Positions 18,722 through 26,736 of a stretch of 64,000 nucleotides of DNA are shown here, piece by piece. Source of the DNA: Moritella sp. 5 (GTDB lineage: Bacteria > Pseudomonadota > Gammaproteobacteria > Enterobacterales > Moritellaceae). The translations under genes were made by a program, and so were the position numbers. Where the stretch lies: assembly GCF_018219455.1 (NCBI RefSeq), contig NZ_CP056122.1, forward strand, positions 4,148,065 to 4,212,064. Reading direction: 5' to 3'. The notes under the pieces are model-generated. The model had not been told where the DNA came from. It saw only the letters and a list, made by a program, of their open reading frames with translations, and did not search any database. How positions within the stretch are numbered: position 1 is the stretch's first letter; every line of letters starts with the position of its first letter.

Positions 18722-19312
18722 TTAATCTGCATAACCCATCATTTTTTCGACTAACTGAATTAACAAGTGGATCACTTTAATGTGGATCTCTTGGATACGG
18801 TCAGCATAACCAAAATGCGGTACTCTAATTTCGATATCAGCAATACCAGCCATTTTACCGCCATCTTTACCTGTTAACGCAATGGTCTTCATACCTTTGG
18901 CTTTTGCCGCTGCAAATGCATTTAGTACATTTTGAGAATTGCCGCTGGTGCTTAATCCTAATAGTACATCACCTTTTTGACCAATACCTTCAACATAACG
19001 TGAAAATACATACTCATAACCAAAATCATTACTCACACAAGACATATGACTCACATCAGAGATTGCAATTCCCGGCATTGCTGGACGATTTTCACGATAA
19101 CGCCCCGATAATTCTTCAGCAAAATGCATCGCATCACAATGTGAACCACCATTACCACAAGATAATACTTTACCTCCGGCTTTAAATGAATCTGCTAATA
19201 AGGCCGCTGCGGCTTCGATATTTTCACCATTTTTGGGGTCAGCTAAAAAATCATTTAAAACTTGTGCTGCTTCGACTAATTCTTGCTGAATTAAGCCTTG
19301 ATAACTTGTCAT
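18722..19312 (-). CDS. gmhA: Phosphoheptose isomerase GmhA
   Basis: 196 aa, SIS-domain protein. Converts sedoheptulose 7-phosphate to D-glycero-D-manno-heptose 7-phosphate, the first step of ADP-heptose synthesis for the LPS inner core. Signature stretches are [56 protein letters not shown] and [15 protein letters not shown]. The E. coli name lpcA is synonymous. Divergent from fadE with a 436-bp spacer, the same arrangement as in E. coli (yafJ-lpcA-fadE). Confidence 0.96.
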   Translation of the reverse strand: MTSYQGLIQQELVEAAQVLNDFLADPKNGENIEAAAALLADSFKAGGKVLSCGNGGSHCDAMHFAEELSGRYRENRPAMPGIAISDVSHMSCVSNDFGYEYVFSRYVEGIGQKGDVLLGLSTSGNSQNVLNAFAAAKAKGMKTIALTGKDGGKMAGIADIEIRVPHFGYADRIQEIHIKVIHLLIQLVEKMMGYAD

Positions 19313-19748
19313 TTATTATCGCCTCTATGCTTAAAATATATTTGTATAATAGTACTATTGTTTCACAAAATAATGTACCTGTATCACCCACATAAATAAA
19401 AGGTTAAGCATAACCCAAAATAAGTTAACCACATGATAAAGTGCTTAGTTAACATCCACTTAATACCCAATAATGAGTATTAAAAGGTATTGTTTATTGA
19501 CCGTATTGACCTAAAATAAAAGCAAATAGGCAATTAAATTATCAATTCAATAACGCTATTATCAGTGAACACTTGTAAACCCAATTGGTTAAAAACAAGC
19601 GTTTAGCGGCAGGTTCTATAAATAGTATGTAAAATACATGTAAAAAACTTGCTAATTTAATAGTTATCAACTAGAACTAATACTCAAACCAGCGTTCTGG
19701 TCTGACCTCTGACTTTGCTATTTAGTTGCTTAATGAAAGGAGAAAATC
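19313..19748. other. 436-bp gmhA-fadE divergent intergenic region
   Basis: No gene seen. AT-rich, and contains the FadR-type operator at 19695-19711 plus promoters presumed for both divergent genes. The fadE ribosome site (AAAGGAG) lies at its right end. Confidence 0.55.
19695..19711. promoter_or_regulatory. FadR-type operator upstream of fadE
   Basis: The 17-mer TTCTGGTCTGACCTCTG keeps the CTGGTCnGAC core of the E. coli FadR operator; the left arm fits well and the right arm is weaker. It lies 38-54 bp before the fadE start, the right place for repression of a beta-oxidation gene that FadR controls in E. coli. No experimental support is available here. Confidence 0.7.
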
Positions 19749-22265
19749 ATGGCAACCACAATTTCACTATTAGCCTTAGTGGCGATATTTGGTACATTAT
19801 CTTACCAAAGAGCATCATTAACTGCTTTTACCGGTGCGTTTTTTGTTGCACTTGCAGCCGTTTCATATTTCGGTGATGTTCCATTCGCTATTTGGATAAT
19901 AACAGCTGTAATTGCGATACCATTAAATATCACCAGTATTCGTCAAGGCTATTTAACAGCGCCTATTTTAAAAGGCTTCCGTAAAATTATGCCTGAAATG
20001 TCTCAAACAGAGACTGAAGCATTAGAAGCCGGTACAACTTGGTGGGATGCAGACCTATTCAGCGGTAAACCAAATTGGGAAAAACTGCACAATGTGCCAG
20101 CGCCAGCGTTAACAGCTGAAGAGCGAGCTTTCCTTGACGGTCCCGTTGAAGAAGCATGTCGCATGGCTGATGAGTTTGATATCACGCATAATCGTGCAGA
20201 CTTACCTCCAGAATTATGGGAATTCCTTAAGACTAAAGGTTTCTTCGCCATGATCATCAAGAAAAAATACGGTGGTCTAGAATTCTCTGCATTAGCACAA
20301 TCAATGGTACTACAAAAATTAACTGGCTCAAGCGCAGTAATGGCGAGTACAGTTGGCGTACCTAACTCATTAGGGCCTGGTGAATTATTACAGCACTATG
20401 GTACTAAAGCGCAACAAGATTACTACCTTCCTCGTCTTGCCTCTGGTGATGAAATTCCATGTTTCGCACTAACAAGCCCTGAAGCCGGTTCTGATGCAGG
20501 CGCTATCCCTGATTTCGGTATCGTATGTAAAGGCGAATTCGAGGGTAAAGAAGTTCTCGGTATGAAACTGACTTGGAACAAACGTTATATTACGCTTGCA
20601 CCTGTAGCGACTGTACTTGGTCTTGCGATTAAATTACGCGACCCAGATGGTCTACTTGGTGATAAAGAAGATATCGGTATTACTTGTGCGCTTATCCCTA
20701 CGGATATCCCAGGTGTTGAAACTGGTCGTCGTCATTTCCCACTTAACTTACCATTCCAAAATGGTCCAACTAAAGGTAACGAAGTATTCGTACCATTAGA
20801 TTACATTATTGGTGGTCCGGAAATGGCTGGTCAAGGCTGGCGTATGCTGGTTGAATGTCTGTCTGTTGGTCGTGGTATTACCCTTCCTTCTTGTTCTGCT
20901 GGTGCAGTTAAGCTAGCAGCATTAGGCATGGGTTCTTACACTGCTATCCGTCGTCAATTTAAAGTTGCGATAGGTAAAATGGAAGGTATCGAAGAGCCAC
21001 TAGCACGAATTGGTGGTAATGCTTACCTTATGGGCGCAGCATCAACACTAACAACAAGTGCAATTGATTTAGGTGAGAAACCATCTGTAATTACTGCGAT
21101 TATTAAAATGCATTTAACAGACCGTGCTCAGAAATGTGCAATCGATGCAATGGACATCTCTGGTGGTAAAGGTATCTGTCTTGGTCCAAACAACTTGGCA
21201 GGTCGTGGTTACCAAGCGGCACCAGTTGCAATTACGGTTGAAGGTGCAAACATTTTAACACGTAACCTGATCATTTATGGTCAAGGTGCAATCCGTTGCC
21301 ATCCGTTCGTATTACCAGAACTGAATGCTGCAGCACTTGAAGATCATAAGAAAGGTCTACAAGACTTTGATGCCGCGTTATTCGGTCATATCGGCTTTGC
21401 AATGTCTAACTTCTTCCGTTCATTTGTAATGGGCATTACTAACGGTAAAGGTTCTGCAGCTCCATTTAAAGATGAAACTGCACAATACTACCAACAGATG
21501 AACCGTTTAAGTGCCAACTTAGCCTTTCTATCTGATGTAGCGATGGGTGTACTCGGTGGTGAGCTTAAACGTAAAGAACGAGTATCAGCACGTCTTGGGG
21601 ATATATTAAGTCAACTGTACTTATCATCTGCAACGCTAAAACGTTTTGAAGATGAAGGTCGTCAAAAAGATGATTTACCATTCGTTCATTGGGCACTACA
21701 AGATTCATTATTTAAAGCTGAACAAGCAATTGATGAATTATTACGTAATTTCCCTGTTCGTGTTGTAGGTATCGCACTTCGTGCAATGGTATTACCAGCA
21801 GGTACGCGTCTATCACGCCCTACTGACACGTTAGACCATATTGTTGCAGGTTTACTACAAGTTCCTTCTGAAGCGCGTAGCCGTCTAGCGATAGACATGT
21901 ACCTTACTGAAGAAGAAGGTAACCCTGTGGGTCTACAAGAGAAAGCCTTGAGAGACATAATCGTTGCTGAGCCTATCTTCATCCGTGTTTGTAAAGAGAA
22001 TGGCGTTAAACTACCATTTATCTATCTAGACAAATTTGCTGACGAAGCACTGGCTAACAAGCAAATAACAGCAGATGAAGCGGAACTACTGAAAGAAGCT
22101 GAAGTTGGTCGTTTACGTACAATTAACGTTGATGACTTTGACCCTGAAGTACTTGCAGCAGATAAATCGTTAGTTAACCAACTAAATGGTGACTGGCGTG
22201 CACGTGCAAATGGCACAGCGAAACCAACGAAAAATAAAAAAGTAAAAACGGAAGCTATAGCTTAG
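19749..22265 (+). CDS. fadE: FadE acyl-CoA dehydrogenase
   Basis: 838 aa, matching the large gammaproteobacterial FadE (about 815 aa). Catalyses the first, FAD-dependent step of fatty-acid beta-oxidation. Two hydrophobic segments at the N-terminus (about 1-70) suggest membrane association. Core features are [54 protein letters not shown] and the [15 protein letters not shown] stretch; the C-terminal extension is specific to FadE. Ribosome site AAAGGAG, and a FadR-like operator lies upstream. Ends at a strong bidirectional terminator. Confidence 0.96.
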   Translation: MATTISLLALVAIFGTLSYQRASLTAFTGAFFVALAAVSYFGDVPFAIWIITAVIAIPLNITSIRQGYLTAPILKGFRKIMPEMSQTETEALEAGTTWWDADLFSGKPNWEKLHNVPAPALTAEERAFLDGPVEEACRMADEFDITHNRADLPPELWEFLKTKGFFAMIIKKKYGGLEFSALAQSMVLQKLTGSSAVMASTVGVPNSLGPGELLQHYGTKAQQDYYLPRLASGDEIPCFALTSPEAGSDAGAIPDFGIVCKGEFEGKEVLGMKLTWNKRYITLAPVATVLGLAIKLRDPDGLLGDKEDIGITCALIPTDIPGVETGRRHFPLNLPFQNGPTKGNEVFVPLDYIIGGPEMAGQGWRMLVECLSVGRGITLPSCSAGAVKLAALGMGSYTAIRRQFKVAIGKMEGIEEPLARIGGNAYLMGAASTLTTSAIDLGEKPSVITAIIKMHLTDRAQKCAIDAMDISGGKGICLGPNNLAGRGYQAAPVAITVEGANILTRNLIIYGQGAIRCHPFVLPELNAAALEDHKKGLQDFDAALFGHIGFAMSNFFRSFVMGITNGKGSAAPFKDETAQYYQQMNRLSANLAFLSDVAMGVLGGELKRKERVSARLGDILSQLYLSSATLKRFEDEGRQKDDLPFVHWALQDSLFKAEQAIDELLRNFPVRVVGIALRAMVLPAGTRLSRPTDTLDHIVAGLLQVPSEARSRLAIDMYLTEEEGNPVGLQEKALRDIIVAEPIFIRVCKENGVKLPFIYLDKFADEALANKQITADEAELLKEAEVGRLRTINVDDFDPEVLAADKSLVNQLNGDWRARANGTAKPTKNKKVKTEAIA

Positions 22266-22304
22266 TCTTTATTTCATAGCCGGTAACAATTCATCGTTAT
22301 CAAC

Positions 22305-22344
22305 AAAAATCCCACTGTGATCATTGATGACAGTGGGATTTTTT
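22305..22344. terminator. Bidirectional terminator between fadE and pepB
   Basis: AAAAATCCCACTGT pairs with ACAGTGGGATTTTTT around a loop of about 11 nt; A-run and T-run on opposite sides serve both convergent genes. Confidence 0.88.
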
Positions 22345-22390
22345 ATTCACCACAAATTACTGTAGTGATCTATTACCTAACCTGTATTGC

Positions 22391-23689
22391 CTAAGCGTCT
22401 AATAGCGTTTTAGCCAAAGTACGAATACCATGGCCTTTCCCACCTGTTGCCCATAAATCATTGGCCGCTTTTTGATACGAACCCGCTAAATCTAAATGTA
22501 ACCAACCTTGTCCATCTTCACGCACAAAACGCGATAAGAATGCAGCAGCGGTAGATGCCCCAGCGCGTCCTTCACCAGCATGGATATTAGCCATATCGGC
22601 AAAGCTTGACGGTAATTGTTGTTGATGCCACTTTTCTAGCGGTAGTTGCCAAGCAAACTCATTTTCAGCTTTCGCATTCGCCAACAACGAATTAACAAAA
22701 GCCTGATCAAAGCCAAATACCGCATTATAATCACGACCAAGTGCCATCTTAGCTGCACCAGTCAATGTTGCAGCGTCAATCAAACGTTGTGGCGAGTTTT
22801 CTTCTGCTGCAAGTAAACCGTCAGCTAGCACTAAGCGGCCTTCGGCATCGGTATTAAGCACTTCAACAGTGATATCATTTTTGTATTTTATAATATCGCC
22901 AAGCTTAAATGCATTGCTGCTGATCATGTTTTCTGCACAGCATAGGAATAACTGCACGCGTTGATTTAAGCCTTGGTTGATTGCTAATGCTAACGCACCA
23001 GTCAATGTCGCCGCGCCGCCCATATCACTCTTCATGGCCGCCATCGGTTCTGATGGTTTGATACTGTAACCGCCAGAGTCAAAGGTAATGCCCTTACCCA
23101 CTAATGCTGTCGCCACAGGCGCATCAGCGTTACCCGTTGGATTGAAATCCAATTGCAGCATTGCAGGTGGATGTTGGCTGCCACGACCCACAGTATGAAT
23201 CCCTGTAAAACCGTGTGTTAATAATTCTTCACCCGCAATAATCTTGTACGTAATCGATTCAGGTGCCAATTGTAATAATAAGTCTGCAGCACTTTGGGCT
23301 AACTTAATCGGATACATTTCTTCTGCATCGGTATTAATGGTTTTACGCACCCAATGACTGGCTTGTTGAAATGCAATGAAATCTTTCTTTTCAATACTGC
23401 TCGCTTGCTCTAAACCAAAACAAGCTTGCTGATTTTCTTTTGCTGTGTAATAACCTTGATCAAATGCAATACGTAATTCAGTATCCCATAATTCACCCTT
23501 TAAGGTCACTTTACCTATCCCTTGATTAGATAGTTTACGTGCCGCACGTTGTACTTGTAATGGGTAATCGGCACTATTATCACCGAGGTGAATAGAGGCG
23601 ACACCAGCATCGAAGCTCACTAATGCATTATTACCCCAAAAATTTTCCGCGGGAGCAAGCGTTAGCTCAACGCTCATGAAATCCTTCAT
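22391..23689 (-). CDS. pepB: Peptidase B, M17 leucyl aminopeptidase family
   Basis: 432 aa (E. coli PepB is 427). A cytoplasmic metallo-aminopeptidase with two metal ions. The M17 signature NTDAEGRLVLADGLL carries metal ligands, and VGKGITFDSGGYSIKPS and MKSDMGGAATLTGAL carry the catalytic lysine and further ligands. Two start codons four codons apart each have an AAGGA (ATG 23689 or ATG 23677); the longer one is listed. In many gammaproteobacteria pepB follows iscX/fdx; here two PEP-CTERM genes lie between pepB and the isc operon. Confidence 0.93.
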   Translation of the reverse strand: MKDFMSVELTLAPAENFWGNNALVSFDAGVASIHLGDNSADYPLQVQRAARKLSNQGIGKVTLKGELWDTELRIAFDQGYYTAKENQQACFGLEQASSIEKKDFIAFQQASHWVRKTINTDAEEMYPIKLAQSAADLLLQLAPESITYKIIAGEELLTHGFTGIHTVGRGSQHPPAMLQLDFNPTGNADAPVATALVGKGITFDSGGYSIKPSEPMAAMKSDMGGAATLTGALALAINQGLNQRVQLFLCCAENMISSNAFKLGDIIKYKNDITVEVLNTDAEGRLVLADGLLAAEENSPQRLIDAATLTGAAKMALGRDYNAVFGFDQAFVNSLLANAKAENEFAWQLPLEKWHQQQLPSSFADMANIHAGEGRAGASTAAAFLSRFVREDGQGWLHLDLAGSYQKAANDLWATGGKGHGIRTLAKTLLDA

Positions 23690-23798
23690 TAAATATCCTT
23701 AATATAGACACGATAATACGATTACTATAACAATACTTTTATGGTTTGTTTGGTTATGTATCATAAATATTTGTAAATCGTTTTATTATTCCGCCCAT

Positions 23799-23950
23799 TA
23801 GAGGAGCTAGTTTAAAAGAATAAAGATTGTAGGTGGCAGTTATGGGGCTAGCTGTAACAGCGCTGGAAACGATCGATTCTCTACCTGAAAGATCCGTTGG
23901 TGGCTTAATTGCTTATTTCCTTAAACTAAAAAAGCTATCGCTTAACATAA
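23799..23950. repeat. About 150-bp direct repeat, copy 1
   Basis: Nearly identical to 24958-25110: only three substitutions were counted over the first roughly 125 nt, then a small slip in an A-run. It lies just downstream of the first PEP-CTERM gene. The repeat is more GC-rich than its surroundings and more alike between copies than the adjoining genes appear to be. Confidence 0.85.
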
Positions 23951-23958
23951 ATAAGAGA

Positions 23959-24669
23959 TTAATCATTAGATTTATAAGTAGTTTTACGTCTAAGCATTAA
24001 TGTTAACCCTAATAATCCAAATCCAAATAGCGTTAAACTAGCGGGTTCACTCACATTAATAGGGGGTGGTTCTGGATATACTTGTAATAAATCTTGCGCT
24101 CCATCGTTATGGTAGACCTCAACAATAACGTCATTTGTCCACGAATCTATAGAGTTAAGATAATCTGCCGCAAGGTCTACACCCGTATCGAATATTTGAT
24201 ATAAAATAAAGTCACCAGCACCTAGATCAAAACCATTTGTATTGTAGTCTTCATGCACAATTTCCCAAAGTGCAATCTGGAAGGCTGCAGCAGTGGTTGC
24301 ATCTGAAATACCGGCATATTGGTTTGTATAGAGGCGGCCTATATATTCAGCCACTGCTGGCCCTGTTCCAAAAGGTTCGGGGTCCGTGGCTGGGTGGAGA
24401 GTGTAATCAGCCGTATCACCAAAACTAATTGGCTCATTCAACTCAATACAAAAAGCTAAAAAATCAGTTCCTGTCGTATTATTCGTGAAGTTAAACAACC
24501 CTGCAGATGAGAACCCCCCACCTCCCCCAACACCACTAAGAGAATATAGAACCCCCTCACTCCAACCATTTTCCCAAGAGTTTAAGGTTGCAGAAATTGT
24601 AGTCGCACTTACTTGGTTAGCCGATAAAATTAGGCTGAAGGTTAAAATTAATTTATGTATCAATTTCAT
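23959..24669 (-). CDS. PEP-CTERM sorting-domain surface protein, copy A
   Basis: 236 aa. Signal peptide ends near VSATT. The C-terminus has the tripartite sorting signal: E-P (VSEPASL), a hydrophobic segment LTLFGFGLLGLTLML and a basic RRK tail; SEP replaces the canonical PEP. Such proteins are cut and anchored by an exosortase (EpsH type), none of which is in this window, and they are linked to exopolysaccharide and biofilm matrix. The mature region has one cysteine, Cys74 (FCIEL), and an AFQIALWEI motif with Gln131. A sigma-54-type promoter lies 40 nt upstream and AGGAA precedes the ATG. About 80 percent similar by eye to copy B. Confidence 0.88.
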   Translation of the reverse strand: MKLIHKLILTFSLILSANQVSATTISATLNSWENGWSEGVLYSLSGVGGGGGFSSAGLFNFTNNTTGTDFLAFCIELNEPISFGDTADYTLHPATDPEPFGTGPAVAEYIGRLYTNQYAGISDATTAAAFQIALWEIVHEDYNTNGFDLGAGDFILYQIFDTGVDLAADYLNSIDSWTNDVIVEVYHNDGAQDLLQVYPEPPPINVSEPASLTLFGFGLLGLTLMLRRKTTYKSND

Positions 24670-24708
24670 ATTTCAATTCCTATTATATATAAATACATAC
24701 TCTCTAAA

Positions 24709-24723
24709 GCATTTGTCGTGCCA
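24709..24723 (-). promoter_or_regulatory. Sigma-54 (-24/-12) promoter of PEP-CTERM gene A
   Basis: On the minus strand the box reads TGGCACGACAAATGC: GG and GC are separated by exactly 10 nt, and the TGGCACG half is the consensus. The inferred transcription start is near 24698, giving a leader of about 28 nt. Confidence 0.82.
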
Positions 24724-24782
24724 TAAAAAAAACAACTTAAATACAACACGTTAAATGTAAAGAGGTAGTTTAAACATGATAG

Positions 24783-24809
24783 GTGTAAAAAAAATCAACA
24801 CTTTAAAAT
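24783..24809 (-). promoter_or_regulatory. Conserved upstream box of PEP-CTERM gene A, possible enhancer site
   Basis: A 27-nt segment (plus-strand GTGTAAAAAAAATCAAC core) is repeated with two changes upstream of gene B at 25979-26005, at nearly the same distance (about 60 bp) from the sigma-54 box. Sigma-54 promoters need an upstream activator site, so this is a candidate; which protein binds is unknown. Confidence 0.4.
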
Positions 24810-24957
24810 AAATTTTTTTAATACTTATCCTTGTTTTTGACTTGCATAAATTCGCTATTAATATGAACGCGTTCCATCTCATGCGGCGAAGGATCTACTG
24901 TTCTGACATTAGTTGACTTAGATGAAAACGAGCTTGGTATGGGAGTAGTTCCACACA
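24810..24957. other. Spacer between the duplicated units, with a possible gene fragment
   Basis: No complete gene. On the plus strand one frame stays open from 24867 to a TGA at 24972-24974 without a start, ending LDENELGMGVVPHIEELV; it reads like the tail of a protein but is too short to identify. It may be a decayed gene or chance. Confidence 0.3.
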
Positions 24958-25110
24958 TAGAGGAGCTAGTTTGAAAGAATAAAGATTGTAGATGGCAGTT
25001 ATGGGGCTAGCTGTAACAGCGCTGGAAACGATCGGTTCTCTACCTGAAAGATCCGTTGGTGGCTTAATTGCTTATTTCCTTAAAACTAAAAAAACCATCG
25101 CTTAACATAA
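24958..25110. repeat. About 150-bp direct repeat, copy 2
   Basis: Second copy of 23799-23950, downstream of PEP-CTERM gene B. A short plus-strand frame runs inside it, beginning MAVMGLAVTALETIGSLPER, but copy 1 lacks the same first ATG and diverges in frame near the end, so coding is doubtful. Confidence 0.85.
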
Positions 25111-25142
25111 TCAATTCAGAAAATAGGTTAATGGCGATGGCT
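25088..25142 (-). terminator. Intrinsic terminator of PEP-CTERM gene B
   Basis: On the minus strand CCATCGC (25140-25134) pairs with GCGATGG (25101-25095), followed by seven T residues. The loop is long (32 nt). It begins 16 nt after the stop of gene B and partly overlaps the direct repeat. Confidence 0.6.
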
Positions 25143-25156
25143 AAACCAATCTGAGG

Positions 25157-25858
25157 TTAATCATTAGATTTATAAGTGATTTTGCGTCGAAGCATTGATG
25201 CTAACCCTAATAATCCAAATCCAAATAACGATAAACTGGCTGGTTCATTTACAGGAATAGGGGGCGGCTCTGGATATACTTGTAATAGATCTTGGATTCC
25301 AGCGTTACGATAGACATCAACAACAACGTTATTTGTCCACGAATCTAAGGAGTTAAGATAGCCTGCTGCAATATTTGCACCGCCAGGGAATGCTTGTACC
25401 AACTGAAAGTCACCAGTGTGTAAGTCGAAGCCATATGTATTGTAGTCTTCATGCACTATTTCCCAAAGTGCAATCTGGAAGGCTGCTGCTGTGCTTGCAT
25501 CAGAAACACTGGCATATTTGTTTGTATAGAGGCGACCTATGTATTCAGCCACTTCAGCTCCTGTTCCAAAAGGTTCTGGGTCTGTGGCAGCGTAAATAGT
25601 AAAGTCTGCTGTATCACCGATATCAATTGGCTCATGGACCTCAAGACAAAAAGCTAAAAAGTCTGACTGTGTCGTATTATTGGTGAAATTAAATAATCCT
25701 GCCGATGAGTATCCATAACTACTTGGAGCAGTATATAGAACCCCCTCAGTCCAACCATTTTCCCAAGAGTTTAAGGTTGCAGAAATTGTAGTCGCACTTA
25801 CTTGGTTAGCCGATAAAATTAGGCTGGAGGTTAAAATTAATTTAGGTATCAATTTCAT
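25157..25858 (-). CDS. PEP-CTERM sorting-domain surface protein, copy B
   Basis: 233 aa, a paralogue of the neighbouring copy A. Signal peptide ends near VSATT; the sorting signal is VNEPASL, then LSLFGFGLLGLASML and RRK, so NEP replaces PEP. Cys71 (FCLEV) and Gln128 (AFQIALWEI) occupy the same positions as in copy A, 57 residues apart; Cys71 is the only cysteine. Divergence is greatest around residues 42-52 and 143-165, with the core strongly kept. A sigma-54 box lies about 47 nt upstream. An exosortase-anchored cell-surface location is inferred; the ligand or role is unknown. Confidence 0.88.
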   Translation of the reverse strand: MKLIPKLILTSSLILSANQVSATTISATLNSWENGWTEGVLYTAPSSYGYSSAGLFNFTNNTTQSDFLAFCLEVHEPIDIGDTADFTIYAATDPEPFGTGAEVAEYIGRLYTNKYASVSDASTAAAFQIALWEIVHEDYNTYGFDLHTGDFQLVQAFPGGANIAAGYLNSLDSWTNNVVVDVYRNAGIQDLLQVYPEPPPIPVNEPASLSLFGFGLLGLASMLRRKITYKSND

Positions 25859-25904
25859 ATTTCAATTCCTATTAAGTTATGCCATCTGTGCATATTCTAT
25901 ATAA

Positions 25905-25919
25905 GCATTTACCGTGCCA
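25905..25919 (-). promoter_or_regulatory. Sigma-54 (-24/-12) promoter of PEP-CTERM gene B
   Basis: Minus strand TGGCACGGTAAATGC, GG-N10-GC spacing, the same consensus -24 half as gene A with two changes in the spacer. The inferred start of transcription is near 25894. Confidence 0.82.
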
Positions 25920-25978
25920 TAAAAAAAAGCATTTAAATACAATGCACTAAACTTGACGGGCAGTTGAAATATAACAAT

Positions 25979-26005
25979 GTGTAAAAAAAATCAACGCTTC
26001 AAAAT
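25979..26005 (-). promoter_or_regulatory. Conserved upstream box of PEP-CTERM gene B, possible enhancer site
   Basis: Matches 24783-24809 with two substitutions while much of the sequence between box and promoter has drifted. Candidate binding site for a sigma-54 activator. Confidence 0.4.
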
Positions 26006-26047
26006 TAAAAAAAAGCCCATAATCAGCATATACTAATTATGGGCTTA
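26005..26047 (-). terminator. Terminator of the isc operon
   Basis: On the minus strand AGCCCATAATTA... pairs with ...ATTATGGGCT and is followed by eight T residues. It lies about 40 nt after the iscX stop, and separates the isc operon from the PEP-CTERM genes. Confidence 0.85.
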
Positions 26048-26083
26048 TTCTGTATTAACGATTACCTATTAACAATTAAATTG

Positions 26084-26281
26084 TTAATATTCATCAATCC
26101 AAGCAAGCATCACGGCTTCAAGTACTCTTTCACCACAATGATTAGGATCATCGGTAAAATCGTCCAACCCTAATATCATCCGACGCAAGTCTGTAAACCG
26201 GACTTGCTGTGGATCTTGCTCTGGATAATTTTCAGCTAATGTAATGGCAATCTCTGTACTATCCGACCACGCTAATGCCAT
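26084..26281 (-). CDS. iscX: IscX, iron-sulfur assembly adaptor
   Basis: 65 aa from the ATG at 26281, which has GGGAGG before it and matches the 66-aa E. coli protein; the ORF's earlier in-frame ATG lacks homology. Binds IscS and iron and tunes cluster assembly. Features: LAWSDSTEIAITLAENYP, VRFTDLRRMI and the acidic DDFTDDP. Last gene of the isc operon, 113 nt after fdx. Confidence 0.94.
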   Translation of the reverse strand: MALAWSDSTEIAITLAENYPEQDPQQVRFTDLRRMILGLDDFTDDPNHCGERVLEAVMLAWIDEY

Positions 26282-26302
26282 AAAAACCTCCCTAAAAGAT
26301 AT

Positions 26303-26325
26303 GTGCAGCAACAAATAGGCTGCAC
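26303..26325 (-). other. Hairpin in the fdx-iscX spacer
   Basis: GTGCAGC (26303-26309) and GCTGCAC (26319-26325) form a perfect 7-bp stem with a 9-nt loop, just upstream of the iscX ribosome site. A third copy of GCTGCAC lies at about 26384-26390 near the fdx stop, so alternative pairing is possible. Could affect iscX expression or mRNA processing. Confidence 0.35.
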
Positions 26326-26394
26326 TGTTACTTTCAGTTTAGTTTGCTTACGCTATTTATGTGTAGGGTAAAGACGCCTTAGCTGCACAATCAA

Positions 26395-26733
26395 TTAATG
26401 GCTTTCAGATACCATGTTGATCGTGTATTTAGGGATCTCTACAACCAAATCTTCATCTTCTACGATCGCTTGGCAACCTAAGCGAGAGTCTGGTTCTAAA
26501 CCCCATGCTTTATCTAACATGTCATCTTCAAGTTCATCACTTTCTTTTAATGAATCAAAGCCTTCACGTACAATCACATGACAAGTCGTACAGGCACATG
26601 ATTTCTCACAAGCATGTTCAATGATGATTCTATTGCGAAGAGCAACATCAAGGATCGTTTCACCTTTCTCAACGTCTACAGATAGACCTTCCGGGCATAA
26701 CTCTTCATGGGGTAAAAATATAACTTTTGGCAT
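26395..26733 (-). CDS. fdx: ISC-type 2Fe-2S ferredoxin
   Basis: 112 aa. Electron carrier for cluster assembly by IscS/IscU. Cysteine ligands are visible in HACEKSCACTTCHVIV (CxxxxxCxxC arrangement) and the fourth in SRLGCQAIV. Three nucleotides separate it from hscA, so the two are translationally linked in the isc operon. Confidence 0.96.
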   Translation of the reverse strand: MPKVIFLPHEELCPEGLSVDVEKGETILDVALRNRIIIEHACEKSCACTTCHVIVREGFDSLKESDELEDDMLDKAWGLEPDSRLGCQAIVEDEDLVVEIPKYTINMVSESH

Positions 26734-26736
26734 TTC

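Noticed and set aside
18904-19185. Plus-strand 93-codon frame over gmhA
   Set aside because: Low-complexity His/Leu-rich product antisense to gmhA; shadow frame.
24886-24974. Tail of a transposase between the PEP-CTERM units
   Set aside because: The open frame ends LDENELGMGVVPHIEELV but has no start and no recognisable transposase motif; kept only as a possible fragment.
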